Under the pieces are notes generated by a model. That model ran no database searches, was not told where the DNA came from, and worked only from the letters and a program-made list of their open reading frames with translations. A DNA stretch of 64,000 nucleotides from contig CAIFEY010000002.1 of assembly GCA_903789635.1 (NCBI GenBank), forward strand, positions 62,001 through 126,000. The letters run 5' to 3'. Made by a program: the position numbers and the translations under genes. The first letter of the stretch is position 1, and every line of letters starts with the position of its first letter. Source of the DNA: an uncultured Eubacteriaceae bacterium. Lineage in GTDB: Bacteria; Bacillota; Clostridia; Peptostreptococcales; Anaerovoracaceae. Shown here piece by piece: positions 54,877 to 63,699 of this stretch.

Positions 54877-54906
54877 TCTGCCCGAAGGGATTACAGGGGA
54901 TTGGAT

Positions 54907-55407
54907 ATGGAAAGACAGAAGAACATCATCATGGTGGGCATGCCGTCGTGCGGGAAGAGCACGATCGGTCTTGCGCTCGCCGAGGCTTCGGGAAGGGACT
55001 TCCTGGACGCCGACGACGTCATCGAACAGATGGAGGGAAGGACGCTGCAGGAGATCATCGACCAGGACGGTAACGCGTACTTCCTGGAGGCGGAGCGCAG
55101 GGCGCTGCTGTCGATCGAGGTCGGCAATACCGTTATCGCTACAGGGGGCAGTGCGGTCTTTGCCGAGGACGCAATCGAAAAGCTGCGGGAGGACGGAACG
55201 GTCGTGTACATCCGGATCCGCGAGGAGACGGTGGAGGAGCGGCTGAACAACCTGGACGAGCGCGGGGTGACCATAGAGGAGGGGCAGACGCTGGCGGATC
55301 TCTACAACCTGAGAACCCCGTATTACGAACGCTGCGCCGACATTACGGTCGACGGCGACGGGCGGGAAATCGCGGCAGTGGTTGCAGAAATCCGGAAAAT
55401 GGTGTAG
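54907..55407 (+). CDS. Shikimate-kinase-like protein
   Basis: A 166-aa P-loop kinase with GMPSCGKST at 11-19, DADD at 34-37, the lid Arg in NLRTPYYERCAD and overall shikimate kinase length. Two residues that hold shikimate in characterised enzymes differ: the Arg of the FRxxE element is Leu60 (YFLEAE), and the glycine triplet reads GGS (80-82). It may therefore phosphorylate another small molecule, or be a shikimate kinase of a divergent type. AGGGGA at 54895-54900 fits the ATG at 54907. It sits between scpB and the SCIFF genes with no other aromatic pathway gene. Confidence 0.75.
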   Translation: MERQKNIIMVGMPSCGKSTIGLALAEASGRDFLDADDVIEQMEGRTLQEIIDQDGNAYFLEAERRALLSIEVGNTVIATGGSAVFAEDAIEKLREDGTVVYIRIREETVEERLNNLDERGVTIEEGQTLADLYNLRTPYYERCADITVDGDGREIAAVVAEIRKMV

Positions 55408-55494
55408 AGTATAACCCGCTGATAATTTGACAACAGCGCATTGTATCGGTAAAATATGGATATATATAACTATCAACAGAAAGGCGTGATTATC

Positions 55495-55638
55495 ATGAAG
55501 AGAATTAAGACGATCCAGACGAGAGATCTGCACAAGAGCATTACAGAGGGCGGCTGCGGAGAGTGCCAGACTTCCTGCCAGAGTGCATGCAAGACATCTT
55601 GCGGCGTAGCTAACCAGAAGTGTGAGAAGAGCCTGTAA
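55495..55638 (+). CDS. scfA: SCIFF precursor peptide (six cysteines in forty-five residues)
   Basis: A 47-aa peptide with exactly six cysteines at 21, 24, 28, 32, 36 and 43, in GGCGECQTSCQSACKTSC and the following NQKC. The N-terminus MKRIKTIQTRDLHKSITEG is the conserved leader. It is a ribosomal peptide whose Cys become thioether-linked to other residues by the neighbouring radical SAM enzyme. AAAGGCG precedes the ATG at 55495. Its stop overlaps the start of the maturase by one base (TAATG), so the two are coupled. The biological role of SCIFF is not known; it is nearly universal in Clostridia. Confidence 0.96.
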   Translation: MKRIKTIQTRDLHKSITEGGCGECQTSCQSACKTSCGVANQKCEKSL

Positions 55639-57062
55639 TGATTCATCAGTACAAGCTGAACGGATATAACATTGTTCTGGACGTAAACAGCGGTTCTGTA
55701 CATTGCGTGGATGATGTCGCTTATGACATCATCCAGCTTTTTTGTGAAGCGAAAGATCACGGGGAACCGGAGGACCGCGTCGCTGTAAAGGAAAAGATTC
55801 TGGCAAAGTACAGCGGCCGCGATGATGTTACGCCTGAGGACATCGACCAGACGATGGCGGATATCGACGAGCTCGAGCAGCAAAAGAAGCTGTTCAGCGA
55901 GGATATCTGGGAGCCGAGCGCGGGGGTCCTGAAGGAACGCCATACGGAAGTGAAGGCATTCTGCCTGCACGTCGCGCACACCTGCAACTTAAACTGTGAA
56001 TACTGCTTCGCGAGCCAGGGAAGATTCCACGGCGACCGCGCGATCATGAGCCTCGAGACGGCCAAGCAGGCCATCGACTGGCTGGTCGCGAACTCCGGGG
56101 ATCACTACAACCTGGAGGTCGACTTCTTCGGCGGCGAACCGCTCATGAACTGGGACGTCGTCAAGCAGACCGTCGCGTACGCGAGGACCCTGGAGAAGGA
56201 TCACCACAAGCACTTCCGCTTCACGCTGACGACGAACGGCGTCGGCATCAACGACGAGGTCATCGACTTCACGAATAAGGAGATGAACAACGTCGTGCTG
56301 AGCCTGGACGGACGTAAGGAGGTCCACGACCGCCTGCGCAAGTTCATCGACGGACGCGGAAGCTACGACGAGATCGTGCCTAAATTCCAGAAACTGGTAA
56401 AGGCCAGGGGCGACAAAGAATACTACATCAGAGGAACGTTCACGCACAACAACGTGGACTTCACGGAGGACCTGTTCCAGATGGCAGAGCTTGGATTCGA
56501 CCGCCTGTCCATCGAGCCGGTTGTCTGTTCCCCGGACGAGCCTTACGCGCTGACGGAGGAGGACCTTCCGGAAATCTACCATCAGTACGAGATCCTGGCC
56601 AACTGGCTGATGGAGAGGGAGAAGGCCGGAAAGCCGGTCGTATTCTACCACTACATGCTGGACTTAGAGGGCGGACCGTGCATCTATAAGAGGATCTCCG
56701 GATGCGGATCCGGAACCGAGTACTACGCGGTAACGCCTTGGGGAGACCTGTTCCCGTGCCACCAGTTCGTCGGAGACGAGCAGTTCAAGATGGGCGACAT
56801 CTGGAACGGCATCACGCGCCAGGACATCAAGGACGACTTCAAGATGTGCAACGTCTACGCTAGGGAAGAGTGCAGAGACTGCTGGGCGCGCCTGTACTGC
56901 TCCGGCGGATGCGCGGCCAATGCGTTCCACGGAACCGGCGACATCAAGGGCGTGTTCGACTACAGCTGCAAGATCTTCAGGAAGCGCATGGAGTGCGCCG
57001 TCATGATCCAGGTCGCTAAGGCACTGGGCGATCTTGAGCCGCAGGCAGAACAACAGAGATAA
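55638..57062 (+). CDS. scfB: SCIFF radical SAM maturase (thioether-forming)
   Basis: A 474-aa enzyme. Residues 1-90 are a PqqD-like recognition region for the peptide leader (YKLNGYNIVLDVNSGSVHCVDDVAYDII, in parts). The radical SAM cluster is C116-x3-C120-x2-C123 (CNLNCEYC) followed by FFGGEPLMNW. The C-terminal SPASM domain holds C348, C356, C374, C404, C412, C415, C421, C425, C444 and C453 for two further Fe-S clusters. It installs Cys thioether bridges in the peptide encoded just upstream. Placement between a kinase-like gene and rluB differs from the sec-linked position seen in other Clostridia. Confidence 0.96.
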   Translation: MIHQYKLNGYNIVLDVNSGSVHCVDDVAYDIIQLFCEAKDHGEPEDRVAVKEKILAKYSGRDDVTPEDIDQTMADIDELEQQKKLFSEDIWEPSAGVLKERHTEVKAFCLHVAHTCNLNCEYCFASQGRFHGDRAIMSLETAKQAIDWLVANSGDHYNLEVDFFGGEPLMNWDVVKQTVAYARTLEKDHHKHFRFTLTTNGVGINDEVIDFTNKEMNNVVLSLDGRKEVHDRLRKFIDGRGSYDEIVPKFQKLVKARGDKEYYIRGTFTHNNVDFTEDLFQMAELGFDRLSIEPVVCSPDEPYALTEEDLPEIYHQYEILANWLMEREKAGKPVVFYHYMLDLEGGPCIYKRISGCGSGTEYYAVTPWGDLFPCHQFVGDEQFKMGDIWNGITRQDIKDDFKMCNVYAREECRDCWARLYCSGGCAANAFHGTGDIKGVFDYSCKIFRKRMECAVMIQVAKALGDLEPQAEQQR

Positions 57063-57127
57063 ACGAGAATCCTGCAGGGGGCGGCGGAGTGATACCGCAG
57101 CCTCCTTTAATCTAAGAGGAAGAAACC

Positions 57128-57838
57128 ATGAGAATCAATAAATACATCGCAGAGGCCGGCATCGCGAGCAGAAGGAAGGCCGACGAGCTGATCCGCCAGG
57201 GGAAGGTGAAGGTCAACGGCGCCGTCCTCACGCAGCCGGGCTACGACGTGCAGGACAGCGACGAGGTCGTCGTTGCGGGCACGCCGATCGAGCATACCGA
57301 GCAGCAGAAGGTCTACTACATGCTGAACAAGCCGGCGGGCTGCGTGACCTCGGTGAAGGACGACAGGGGCAGAATGACCGTCATGGACTTCATGCAGGAG
57401 GTCGACGAGCGCATCTATCCGGTCGGAAGGCTGGACTATCAGACATCAGGACTGCTGTTCCTGACGAACGACGGCGACTTTGCCTACCGCCTGACGCACC
57501 CGAAGCACGAGGTCGGCAAGACCTACCTGCTCCGCGCGGAGGGAAGCCTGAACCACCGCCAGCTGCAGCGCCTGAGAAACGGCGTCGACATCGGCGGATT
57601 CCGCACGTCACCGGCCAGGGTCACGGTCCTGAAGTGCAACAAGCATTCCACCGTCCTCGAGATCACGATCCACGAGGGAAAGAACCGGCAGATCCGCCGC
57701 ATGCTCGAGGCAGTCGGAAGCCGCGTCATCGACCTGGAGCGCATCTCGTACGGAAACATCGTCCTGGGCCACCTGAAGCCTGGGCGCTTCCGCAAGCTCA
57801 ACCCGTCCGAGGTCGCCTACCTGATGCAGAAGGCGTAG
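57128..57838 (+). CDS. rluB: 23S rRNA pseudouridine synthase (RluB/RsuA family)
   Basis: A 236-aa protein with an N-terminal S4 RNA-binding domain (MRINKYIAEAGIASRRKADELI) and a catalytic domain with the Asp motif VGRLDYQTSGLLFLTNDG, TYLLRAEG and EGKNRQIRRMLEAVG. The length matches RluB without the long C-terminal extension. AGAGGAAG precedes the ATG. It is a common neighbour of scpAB in Bacillota; here the kinase-like and SCIFF genes lie between. Confidence 0.94.
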   Translation: MRINKYIAEAGIASRRKADELIRQGKVKVNGAVLTQPGYDVQDSDEVVVAGTPIEHTEQQKVYYMLNKPAGCVTSVKDDRGRMTVMDFMQEVDERIYPVGRLDYQTSGLLFLTNDGDFAYRLTHPKHEVGKTYLLRAEGSLNHRQLQRLRNGVDIGGFRTSPARVTVLKCNKHSTVLEITIHEGKNRQIRRMLEAVGSRVIDLERISYGNIVLGHLKPGRFRKLNPSEVAYLMQKA

Positions 57839-57924
57839 TTTATTTCGGGCGGCAGCAGCGGTAAAATGAAGGCAGGGGCAGATTTCAATCTGCTCCGCAC
57901 ACGAACGGCAGAAAGGAGGAAGAC

Positions 57925-59166
57925 ATGGAGAAGAAACCATTTACCGTCATCGACGGAGGGCTCTTAGATGAGACAAAATACAGCCCGGACAGGAAGAAAT
58001 CCGGCCCTGCCGGCGTCCTGTACATGGACAGAAGCGCGCTGGAGTTCCGTTCCGCCTGGATCACCGACACCCGCCTGATGGGCGTCGTCTGCCTGGGCAT
58101 CCAGTGGAGGTTTATCGACGGGCCGAACTACTATTTCCAGCAGTTCTTCTACTTCGATGCCGTCGAGTACGGCTTTGACCGATTCGATTACCTGACCGAT
58201 CCGGACTTCTCCGAGGCGCAGGACATGGAGGCCTCGTACATCGGGGGACTGGGCGGAAACAAGGTGAAGGTCACCGAACGCGAGGCGGTCCACCTCGTCC
58301 AGAAATACGCGCGCTTCAACCGGGAGCACGGCATCGATCTGCCGGAGGGGCAGCCTATGTACCAGTTCCTGCTGATGGCAAAGGACAACATGACCAGGAT
58401 GGAGGCCCGCCTGCTGCTGGAGAAATCCTGCATCACCCCGAGGAGCCGCGTGGAGGCTGCGAATTACTTTTTGATGCGGTACTCGGACAGGGACTGGGAC
58501 GCCGTCTCGACGCTGACCAGCGGGGAGATCAGCCATGATCTGCTCGGCAGCTTCGGCCACATGGGCGTGTTCAGCAACCACACGGAGAACGACCCGAAGG
58601 ACGAGAACGTCCTGCACTGCCGGACGATCGTGTCGGAATCGGACGATTCGGACGTCTTCTACCTGCTGCGCAGCAGCTTCCGATTCATGGAGAACAGGAA
58701 GAAGATCGAGGCGTTCAAGCTCGAGGATAAGATGGAGATCTCCGACCAGGAGGCGTACCTGAACCTCATGCATAAGGAGTACGTCATGGTGTTCGACTAC
58801 GACGGACCTCTGAACACCTTCGGGCGCCAGTCCTCGCACCTGCTGCACCGCGCGATGGTCGTGCAGGAGGACGAGGGCACGTGTTACATGCTCTACCGCC
58901 CGAACAACGACCACGCGATGAAGAGCGACTTCCATCTCTACGACGATCTGATCGGCATCTACTACCTCGGCAACATCCACCAGCTCGTGATCGCGAGCAA
59001 CACGGCGAACGACGCCAAGGCGCTCGAGTTCGACCTCCTGACGTCGCCGATCGCGAGGTTCCTGCGGCTGAAGCAGAACCTGCTGTTCAGCGAGCCGGTC
59101 ATGAATAACTTTTTGATGAGCGGGATGGCGGACTTTGAGGACTTCCTGGACCTGATCCGGGAGTAG
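57925..59166 (+). CDS. Protein of unknown function, 413 aa
   Basis: I do not recognise this soluble protein. It has no signal peptide or membrane segment. It opens KPFTVIDGGLLDETKYSP and contains the compact, well-ordered segments LEFRSAWITDTRLMGVVCLGIQW, GPNYYFQQFFYFDAVEYGFDRF and YNEN-free stretches such as KEYVMVFDYDGPLNTF and HLYDDLIGIYYLGNIHQLVIAS, given only in part. High aromatic content and balanced codon use argue for a real, conserved gene. GAAAGGAGGA precedes the ATG by seven bases. It sits between rluB and a tRNA-editing gene; any link to RNA metabolism is a guess from position alone. Confidence 0.85.
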   Translation: MEKKPFTVIDGGLLDETKYSPDRKKSGPAGVLYMDRSALEFRSAWITDTRLMGVVCLGIQWRFIDGPNYYFQQFFYFDAVEYGFDRFDYLTDPDFSEAQDMEASYIGGLGGNKVKVTEREAVHLVQKYARFNREHGIDLPEGQPMYQFLLMAKDNMTRMEARLLLEKSCITPRSRVEAANYFLMRYSDRDWDAVSTLTSGEISHDLLGSFGHMGVFSNHTENDPKDENVLHCRTIVSESDDSDVFYLLRSSFRFMENRKKIEAFKLEDKMEISDQEAYLNLMHKEYVMVFDYDGPLNTFGRQSSHLLHRAMVVQEDEGTCYMLYRPNNDHAMKSDFHLYDDLIGIYYLGNIHQLVIASNTANDAKALEFDLLTSPIARFLRLKQNLLFSEPVMNNFLMSGMADFEDFLDLIRE

Positions 59167-59246
59167 GGACAAAGCCGACAGCCTGAAAACCAGGAAGGCT
59201 GATGGATAACGGAAAACGGGCCGACGGGCCTGCGGGGAGGTTTGTG

Positions 59247-60605
59247 ATGACGGAGCGTCTGTACAGGGATGATGTATACAAGAGGAGCTGCAGTGCGGTG
59301 GTGACCGGCGTGCGGGAGACCGAACGCGGCACGGCGCTGGAGTTTGACCGGACGGTTTTCTGCCCGGAAGGCGGCGGCCAGGGCTGTGACGTGGGCGCCG
59401 CTGTGCGCGGGGACGGACTTTGCCTGGACGTGGTTGACGTGCAAGAGGAAGGCGGCGCGCTGCTGCATTTTGTTCGCGCGGCCGGGGCGGGCGAGTGCAC
59501 GAAAGACACGGAAGACCCGGAAAATCCGGAGTCCGGGGAGCGGACAAAGGCAGACCGGGAAACCGAGAATAGCAATTTGCCGGGGATCGCCGCGGGCGAC
59601 CGGGTGGAGATGAGCATCGACTGGGACGTGCGCGTCGATCACATGCAGAAGCATGCGGGCGAGCATATCCTGTCGGGAGCGTTCCACCGGCTGTTCGGGG
59701 CGTTCAACCAGGGCTTCCACATGGGTGAGGACTTCATCACGATCGACCTGGCGTTCCGCCCGGAGGGCGAGGTGACGAGGATGACCGACCTCAGCCGGTT
59801 CCCGGAGTATTCCCGCGTCACGTGGGAGATGGCCAGGCAGGCGGAGCAGGAGGCGAACCGCGTGATCCGGGAGGACGCGCCGATCTCGGTGCGGTATTTT
59901 CAGACGCGTGGGGAGGCCGAGGCGATGCCGCTCAGGAAAGCGCTGAACTTCGACGAGGACATCTCGGTGGTCACGGTCGGTGACCCGGACCGTCCGTATG
60001 ACTGCTGCCCTTGCTGCGGCACGCATCCCGATTCCGCGGGGCAGGTCGGCATGATCAAGATTTACCGGCTCGAGCAGAACCGCGGGAAGACCAGAGTCTA
60101 CTTTGAGGCGGGGCGGCGCGCGTTCGAGAATTACGAGCGACAGTACGACCTGCTGACGGCGCTTGGCGAGCGGCTGTCGGCGGGTGAGCAGGATCTGATG
60201 GAGAAGCTGGTCAGCCTGCAGGAGAAGGAGGACGAGCTGCACAACGAGGTCTACCAGCTGCGTCTGGCGCGCGTGGATGAGGCGGCGGAGGAGATCCGCG
60301 GTGCGATGCGTCCGGGGCTGGTCAGGCGCTATGACGACCTGACGGTGGACGAGCTCCTGCGCGTGCAGAAGAAGCTCCGGAAATCCATCAGCGGCGTGAT
60401 CTTCCTGGTGCAGACCCGCGAGCGGGTCGTTCTTCTCTTGTCCGACGGGGAAGGACCGAAGGGGGACTGTGCCGGGATCGTGCGTGACATTGCGCGGCCG
60501 CTCGGCGGAAAGGGCGGCGGGAAGCCGACCGGGGCACGTGTGATGTTCGACCGGCCGGAGGCGTTGGAATCGTTCCTGAAGCAGGCACAGGCGTTTCTAA
60601 ACTAG
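59247..60605 (+). CDS. Alanyl-tRNA editing protein, AlaX long form
   Basis: A 452-aa trans-editing protein that clears mischarged Ser- or Gly-tRNA-Ala. It has the N-terminal barrel (VFCPEGGGQGCDVG), the zinc motif HMQKHAGEHIL, the second motif CCPCCGTHPDSAGQVGMIKI with its Cys and His, and a C-terminal DHHA1-like domain (from about 300, after a coiled coil LVSLQEKEDELHNEVYQLR). A charged insertion (about residues 78-105, DTEDPENPESGE) lengthens the first domain. GGGGAGG at 59234-59240 fits the ATG at 59247. GGGACAAA follows the stop of the gene upstream. Confidence 0.92.
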   Translation: MTERLYRDDVYKRSCSAVVTGVRETERGTALEFDRTVFCPEGGGQGCDVGAAVRGDGLCLDVVDVQEEGGALLHFVRAAGAGECTKDTEDPENPESGERTKADRETENSNLPGIAAGDRVEMSIDWDVRVDHMQKHAGEHILSGAFHRLFGAFNQGFHMGEDFITIDLAFRPEGEVTRMTDLSRFPEYSRVTWEMARQAEQEANRVIREDAPISVRYFQTRGEAEAMPLRKALNFDEDISVVTVGDPDRPYDCCPCCGTHPDSAGQVGMIKIYRLEQNRGKTRVYFEAGRRAFENYERQYDLLTALGERLSAGEQDLMEKLVSLQEKEDELHNEVYQLRLARVDEAAEEIRGAMRPGLVRRYDDLTVDELLRVQKKLRKSISGVIFLVQTRERVVLLLSDGEGPKGDCAGIVRDIARPLGGKGGGKPTGARVMFDRPEALESFLKQAQAFLN

Positions 60606-60626
60606 ACAATTCAGGACGGTTGTATA

Positions 60627-60654
60627 TTGCGGCTCCCTGAAAATTCTATATAAT
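60627..60654 (+). promoter_or_regulatory. Putative promoter of the metK leader
   Basis: TTGCGG at 60627-60632, a 16-base spacer and TATAAT at 60649-60654, which would start transcription just before the SAM riboswitch. A second TATAAT at 60664-60669 has no -35. Confidence 0.6.
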
Positions 60655-60670
60655 AGACTACAGTATAATC

Positions 60671-60782
60671 CTTATCGAGAGCGGCTGAGGGAATAGGCCC
60701 AGTGAAGCCCGGCAACCTGTTGCGGAATAATCGCGCAAGGTGCCAAATCCTACAGGATAGAACCATCCTGAAAGATGAGGAA
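60671..60782 (+). ncRNA. SAM-I riboswitch (S-box) upstream of metK
   Basis: All conserved blocks of the S-box appear in order: CTTATCGAGAG at 60671-60681, GCTGAGGGA, TAGGCCC and GTGAAGCCCGGCAACC, then AAGGTGCCAAATCCTAC and GAAAGATGAGG at about 60770-60780. The first and last blocks pair as P1 (CTTATC with GATGAG). High SAM should stabilise the aptamer and let the following terminator form, switching off SAM synthesis. Confidence 0.98.
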
Positions 60783-60795
60783 AGGTTTGCATATC

Positions 60796-60828
60796 AATCC
60801 TTTTCTCGTGTGGGAAAAGGATTTTTTT
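60796..60828 (+). terminator. Attenuator terminator of the SAM riboswitch
   Basis: AATCCTTTTC (60796-60805) pairs with GAAAAGGATT (60814-60823) around an eight-base loop and runs into seven T. Confidence 0.93.
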
Positions 60829-60878
60829 ATACGATTTATACGAACAGATACATATTGTATTGGAAGGGAGTTAATGCA

Positions 60879-62057
60879 ATGAAGAGATTGTTTACCTCTG
60901 AGTCTGTAACAGAGGGTCATCCAGATAAAATCTGTGACCAGGTATCGGATGCGATTCTGGACGCGCTGATCGAGCAGGATCCGGAGAGCCGCGTCGCCTG
61001 CGAGACGACGACGACCACGGGCTATGTCATGGTTATGGGAGAAATCAGCACCAAGGGCTACGTCGACATCCCGGCGACGGTCCGCGGAGTTCTGAAGGAC
61101 ATCGGCTATGACAGGGCCAAGTACGGCTTCGACTGCGAGACATGCGCAGTCCTGTCCGCAATTGATGAGCAGTCCAGCGACATCGCGATGGGCGTCAACG
61201 AGGCCGAGGAGTATAAGGAGTCTTCCGAGAAGGACGACCTGGATAAGATCGGTGCCGGAGACCAGGGAATGATGTTCGGATACGCCTGCAACGAGACGCC
61301 GGAGTATATGCCGATGCCGATCGAGCTGGCGCACAAGCTGGCACGCCGCCTGACTGAGGTCAGAAAGAACAAGACGCTGGATTACCTGCGCCCGGACGGC
61401 AAGACACAGGTCACGGTCGAGTACGACGACGATAAGGTCAAGCGCGTCGACACCGTCCTGATTTCCGCGCAGCACTGCCCGGACGTCACGCAGGAGCAGA
61501 TTAAGAAGGACATCATCGAGCACGTCATCAAGCCGATCATCCCGGAAGAGTACCTGGACGAGAAGACGCGCTACATCGTAAACCCGACGGGCCGCTTCGT
61601 CATCGGCGGACCGCAGGGAGACTCCGGACTGACCGGACGCAAGATCATCGTCGACACCTACGGCGGATACGCGCGCCACGGCGGCGGTGCATTCTCCGGA
61701 AAGGATCCTACTAAGGTCGACCGTTCCGCATGCTACGCGGCGAGATGGGTGGCTAAGAACCTGGTAGCGGCAGGACTCGCTGACCGCTGCGAGCTGCAGG
61801 TCGCATACGCGATCGGCGTCGCTGAGCCGGTTTCCATCGCGGTCAACTCGTTCGGAACGGGCAAGAAGGACGACGAGGAACTCGCAAAGATCGTAAGGAA
61901 GCACTTCGACCTGCGTCCGGGCGCAATCATCCGCGACCTCGACCTGAAGAGACCGATCTACCGCCAGACGGCAGCATACGGCCACTTCGGAAGAACCGAC
62001 ATCGATGTTCCTTGGGAGCACCTCGACAAGGTCGACGAACTGAAGGCAGAGCTGTAA
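60879..62057 (+). CDS. metK: S-adenosylmethionine synthetase
   Basis: A 392-aa enzyme making SAM from methionine and ATP. The full set of family motifs is present: [13 protein letters not shown] at the N-terminus, [12 protein letters not shown], and [25 protein letters not shown] before the ATG at 60879 sets the start; the reading frame runs upstream to 60702 only because the riboswitch has no in-frame stop, and that part is leader RNA. SAM also feeds the radical SAM maturase encoded 4 kb upstream. Confidence 0.98.
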   Translation: MKRLFTSESVTEGHPDKICDQVSDAILDALIEQDPESRVACETTTTTGYVMVMGEISTKGYVDIPATVRGVLKDIGYDRAKYGFDCETCAVLSAIDEQSSDIAMGVNEAEEYKESSEKDDLDKIGAGDQGMMFGYACNETPEYMPMPIELAHKLARRLTEVRKNKTLDYLRPDGKTQVTVEYDDDKVKRVDTVLISAQHCPDVTQEQIKKDIIEHVIKPIIPEEYLDEKTRYIVNPTGRFVIGGPQGDSGLTGRKIIVDTYGGYARHGGGAFSGKDPTKVDRSACYAARWVAKNLVAAGLADRCELQVAYAIGVAEPVSIAVNSFGTGKKDDEELAKIVRKHFDLRPGAIIRDLDLKRPIYRQTAAYGHFGRTDIDVPWEHLDKVDELKAEL

Positions 62058-62116
62058 GCCAGGTGATGCGGCGATAATACAGGCAGTCGCATAATTGAAA
62101 ATCATAATTGAAAATA

Positions 62117-62148
62117 CGGAGCTGTGGAAGACGCAGCTCCTTTTTTTC
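62117..62148 (+). terminator. Terminator after metK
   Basis: GGAGCTG (62118-62124) pairs with CAGCTCC (62134-62140) around nine bases, followed by seven T. Confidence 0.9.
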
Positions 62149-62464
62149 GTGCACCGGGCGCCCGCGTTCAGCCGATCGCGGGGTCGGCCTCCTGCACGGG
62201 CTGCGGCCGCCCAGGTGAGCAGCTCCGGCGGCCTCCGTGCCCGGCGCGTGGATCTTCGCGGCTGCGGCTGTCCAGCCGGGCACTGCCAGCGACTCTGGTT
62301 CCCGGCCTTAGAGTGGATCTGGAAAAATATGGATAAAATATTTTCGGACGCGTATGGGCGTGTATGATAGAATGGTTTCAGGTTTTATGAAAAACACAGC
62401 GAAGTACAAGGCTTAGGATGAAGTTTCGGCGCGAGTGCCGGAAGAAATAAGGGAGTTTAATATA
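62149..62464. other. Intergenic gap before the EamA gene
   Basis: 316 bases without a gene. The first half is very GC-rich without a clear structure; the second half (62325-62380) is AT-richer with TATGAT at about 62363 as a possible -10. Confidence 0.5.
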
Positions 62465-63475
62465 ATGTCAAAGAAAACTGCAATGCTGCTCGTGCTGATC
62501 ACGTCGTCGTTCTGGGGGCTGTCCTTCACGGCGTCCAATCTGCTGCTTAGGACGATGGATCCGATCATGATCCTGCAGGTGCGCTGGACGATCGCGTCGG
62601 TGATCTTCGGAGCGATGATCCTCGCGGGAAAGCTGAAGTTCAGCCTCCGCGGACCCGGAGTGAAATTCCTGGTGCTGACGGCGTTCCTGGAGCCGTGCAT
62701 CTATTCCATCGGCGAGACGTACGGGCTGCAGCAGATCTCCCCGTCGCTGTGCTCGATCTTTGTCGCGACGATCCCGTGCATGTCGCTGATCCAGGGTGTA
62801 CTGTTCTTCCACCGCAAGGCAGGGTGGAAGCGCGTGGCCGCGATACTGCTCGCGTTTACGGGCGTCGGAATCACGGTCGTGTTCGCGCCGGGATTCCAGG
62901 CGGGCGGCCGGGTCGTCGGCTACCTCCTGATGCTGGGCGCGGTCATCGTCGGCGGGCTGTATTCACATTCCAGCTCCCGCGCGAGCCGGGACTATGACGC
63001 CGCATCGATCACGGCGATGATGGCGTTCGAGGGCATGGTCTGGTTCCACCTGATCGGCTTCATCAAGGGCGACGGCCTCAGCGGGTGGCGGCTGGCGTTC
63101 AGCGAGCCGATGAATGCGGCGGCCGTCCTGTTCCTCGGGATCTGCTGCTCGGCGGGCTGCTACCTCGCCTACAACAAGCTCCTTGCCTACCTCGAGCCGT
63201 CCGCGGTGAACAACCTGTCCGGAAGCTCGACGACGGTGATCGGCGTGATCGCGGGAATCCTGCTCGCCGGCGACTCCTGGGGCGTCTACACGGTCGCGGG
63301 CCTCGCGCTGACCCTGCTCGGCGTCTGGCTGACGAGCCGCGACCTGGGGCTGGAGGAGGATCATGCCTCTTCGCCCTTCGCGGCAAAGATCACCCCTGCC
63401 CAGCCAGTCAAGAGCATTGCGGTAAACCCGGCGGCCAAACAGACCAGAGAATCGCGCGACGCCGCCTGCCGCTAA
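62465..63475 (+). CDS. EamA/DMT family transporter
   Basis: A 336-aa membrane protein with ten predicted membrane segments in two EamA repeats: the first begins TAMLLVLITSSFWGLSFTAS and the second near VGYLLMLGAVIVGGLYSHSS. SPSLCSIFVATIPCMSLIQG and AYLEPSAVNNLSGSSTTVIGVIAG are the conserved ends of each half, quoted in pieces. Family members export amino acids or other metabolites. The last 40 residues are polar and extend past the fold. AAGGGAG precedes the ATG at 62465; the open frame from 62435 is not needed. Confidence 0.9.
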   Translation: MSKKTAMLLVLITSSFWGLSFTASNLLLRTMDPIMILQVRWTIASVIFGAMILAGKLKFSLRGPGVKFLVLTAFLEPCIYSIGETYGLQQISPSLCSIFVATIPCMSLIQGVLFFHRKAGWKRVAAILLAFTGVGITVVFAPGFQAGGRVVGYLLMLGAVIVGGLYSHSSSRASRDYDAASITAMMAFEGMVWFHLIGFIKGDGLSGWRLAFSEPMNAAAVLFLGICCSAGCYLAYNKLLAYLEPSAVNNLSGSSTTVIGVIAGILLAGDSWGVYTVAGLALTLLGVWLTSRDLGLEEDHASSPFAAKITPAQPVKSIAVNPAAKQTRESRDAACR

Positions 63476-63534
63476 CCCGCCGCCTGCCGCCGCGCCGGAC
63501 AAACCGCAATACACTGCAATATAAATGAAAACAC

Positions 63535-63576
63535 GGGACCGCGAAAATTGCCGGGGCAAATTTCGCAGTCCCTTTT
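63535..63576 (+). terminator. Terminator after the EamA gene (related to the GTGAAAATGC type)
   Basis: An 18-base arm at 63535-63552 pairs with 63555-63572 with two mismatches and two bases left in the loop; TTTT follows. The stem core CGCGAAAATTGC resembles the other terminators of this type. Confidence 0.88.
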
Positions 63577-63670
63577 CATTATTCCTAGGCAGCCGCGGCG
63601 GCATCCTGCCTCGCCCGCGCGCCGGACAGATTGCGTTGGGGAAAAAACTTATATCCTCCCAATAAAACTG

Positions 63671-63699
63671 TTACCATTAAACATAAATTAGTGTATAAT
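63671..63699 (+). promoter_or_regulatory. Putative promoter of lysC
   Basis: TTACCA at 63671-63676, a 17-base spacer and TATAAT at 63694-63699. Confidence 0.6.

Noticed and set aside
60702..60878. N-terminal extension of metK upstream of 60879.
   Set aside because: The segment is the SAM riboswitch and its terminator; the real start has a good ribosome site and the family N-terminus.
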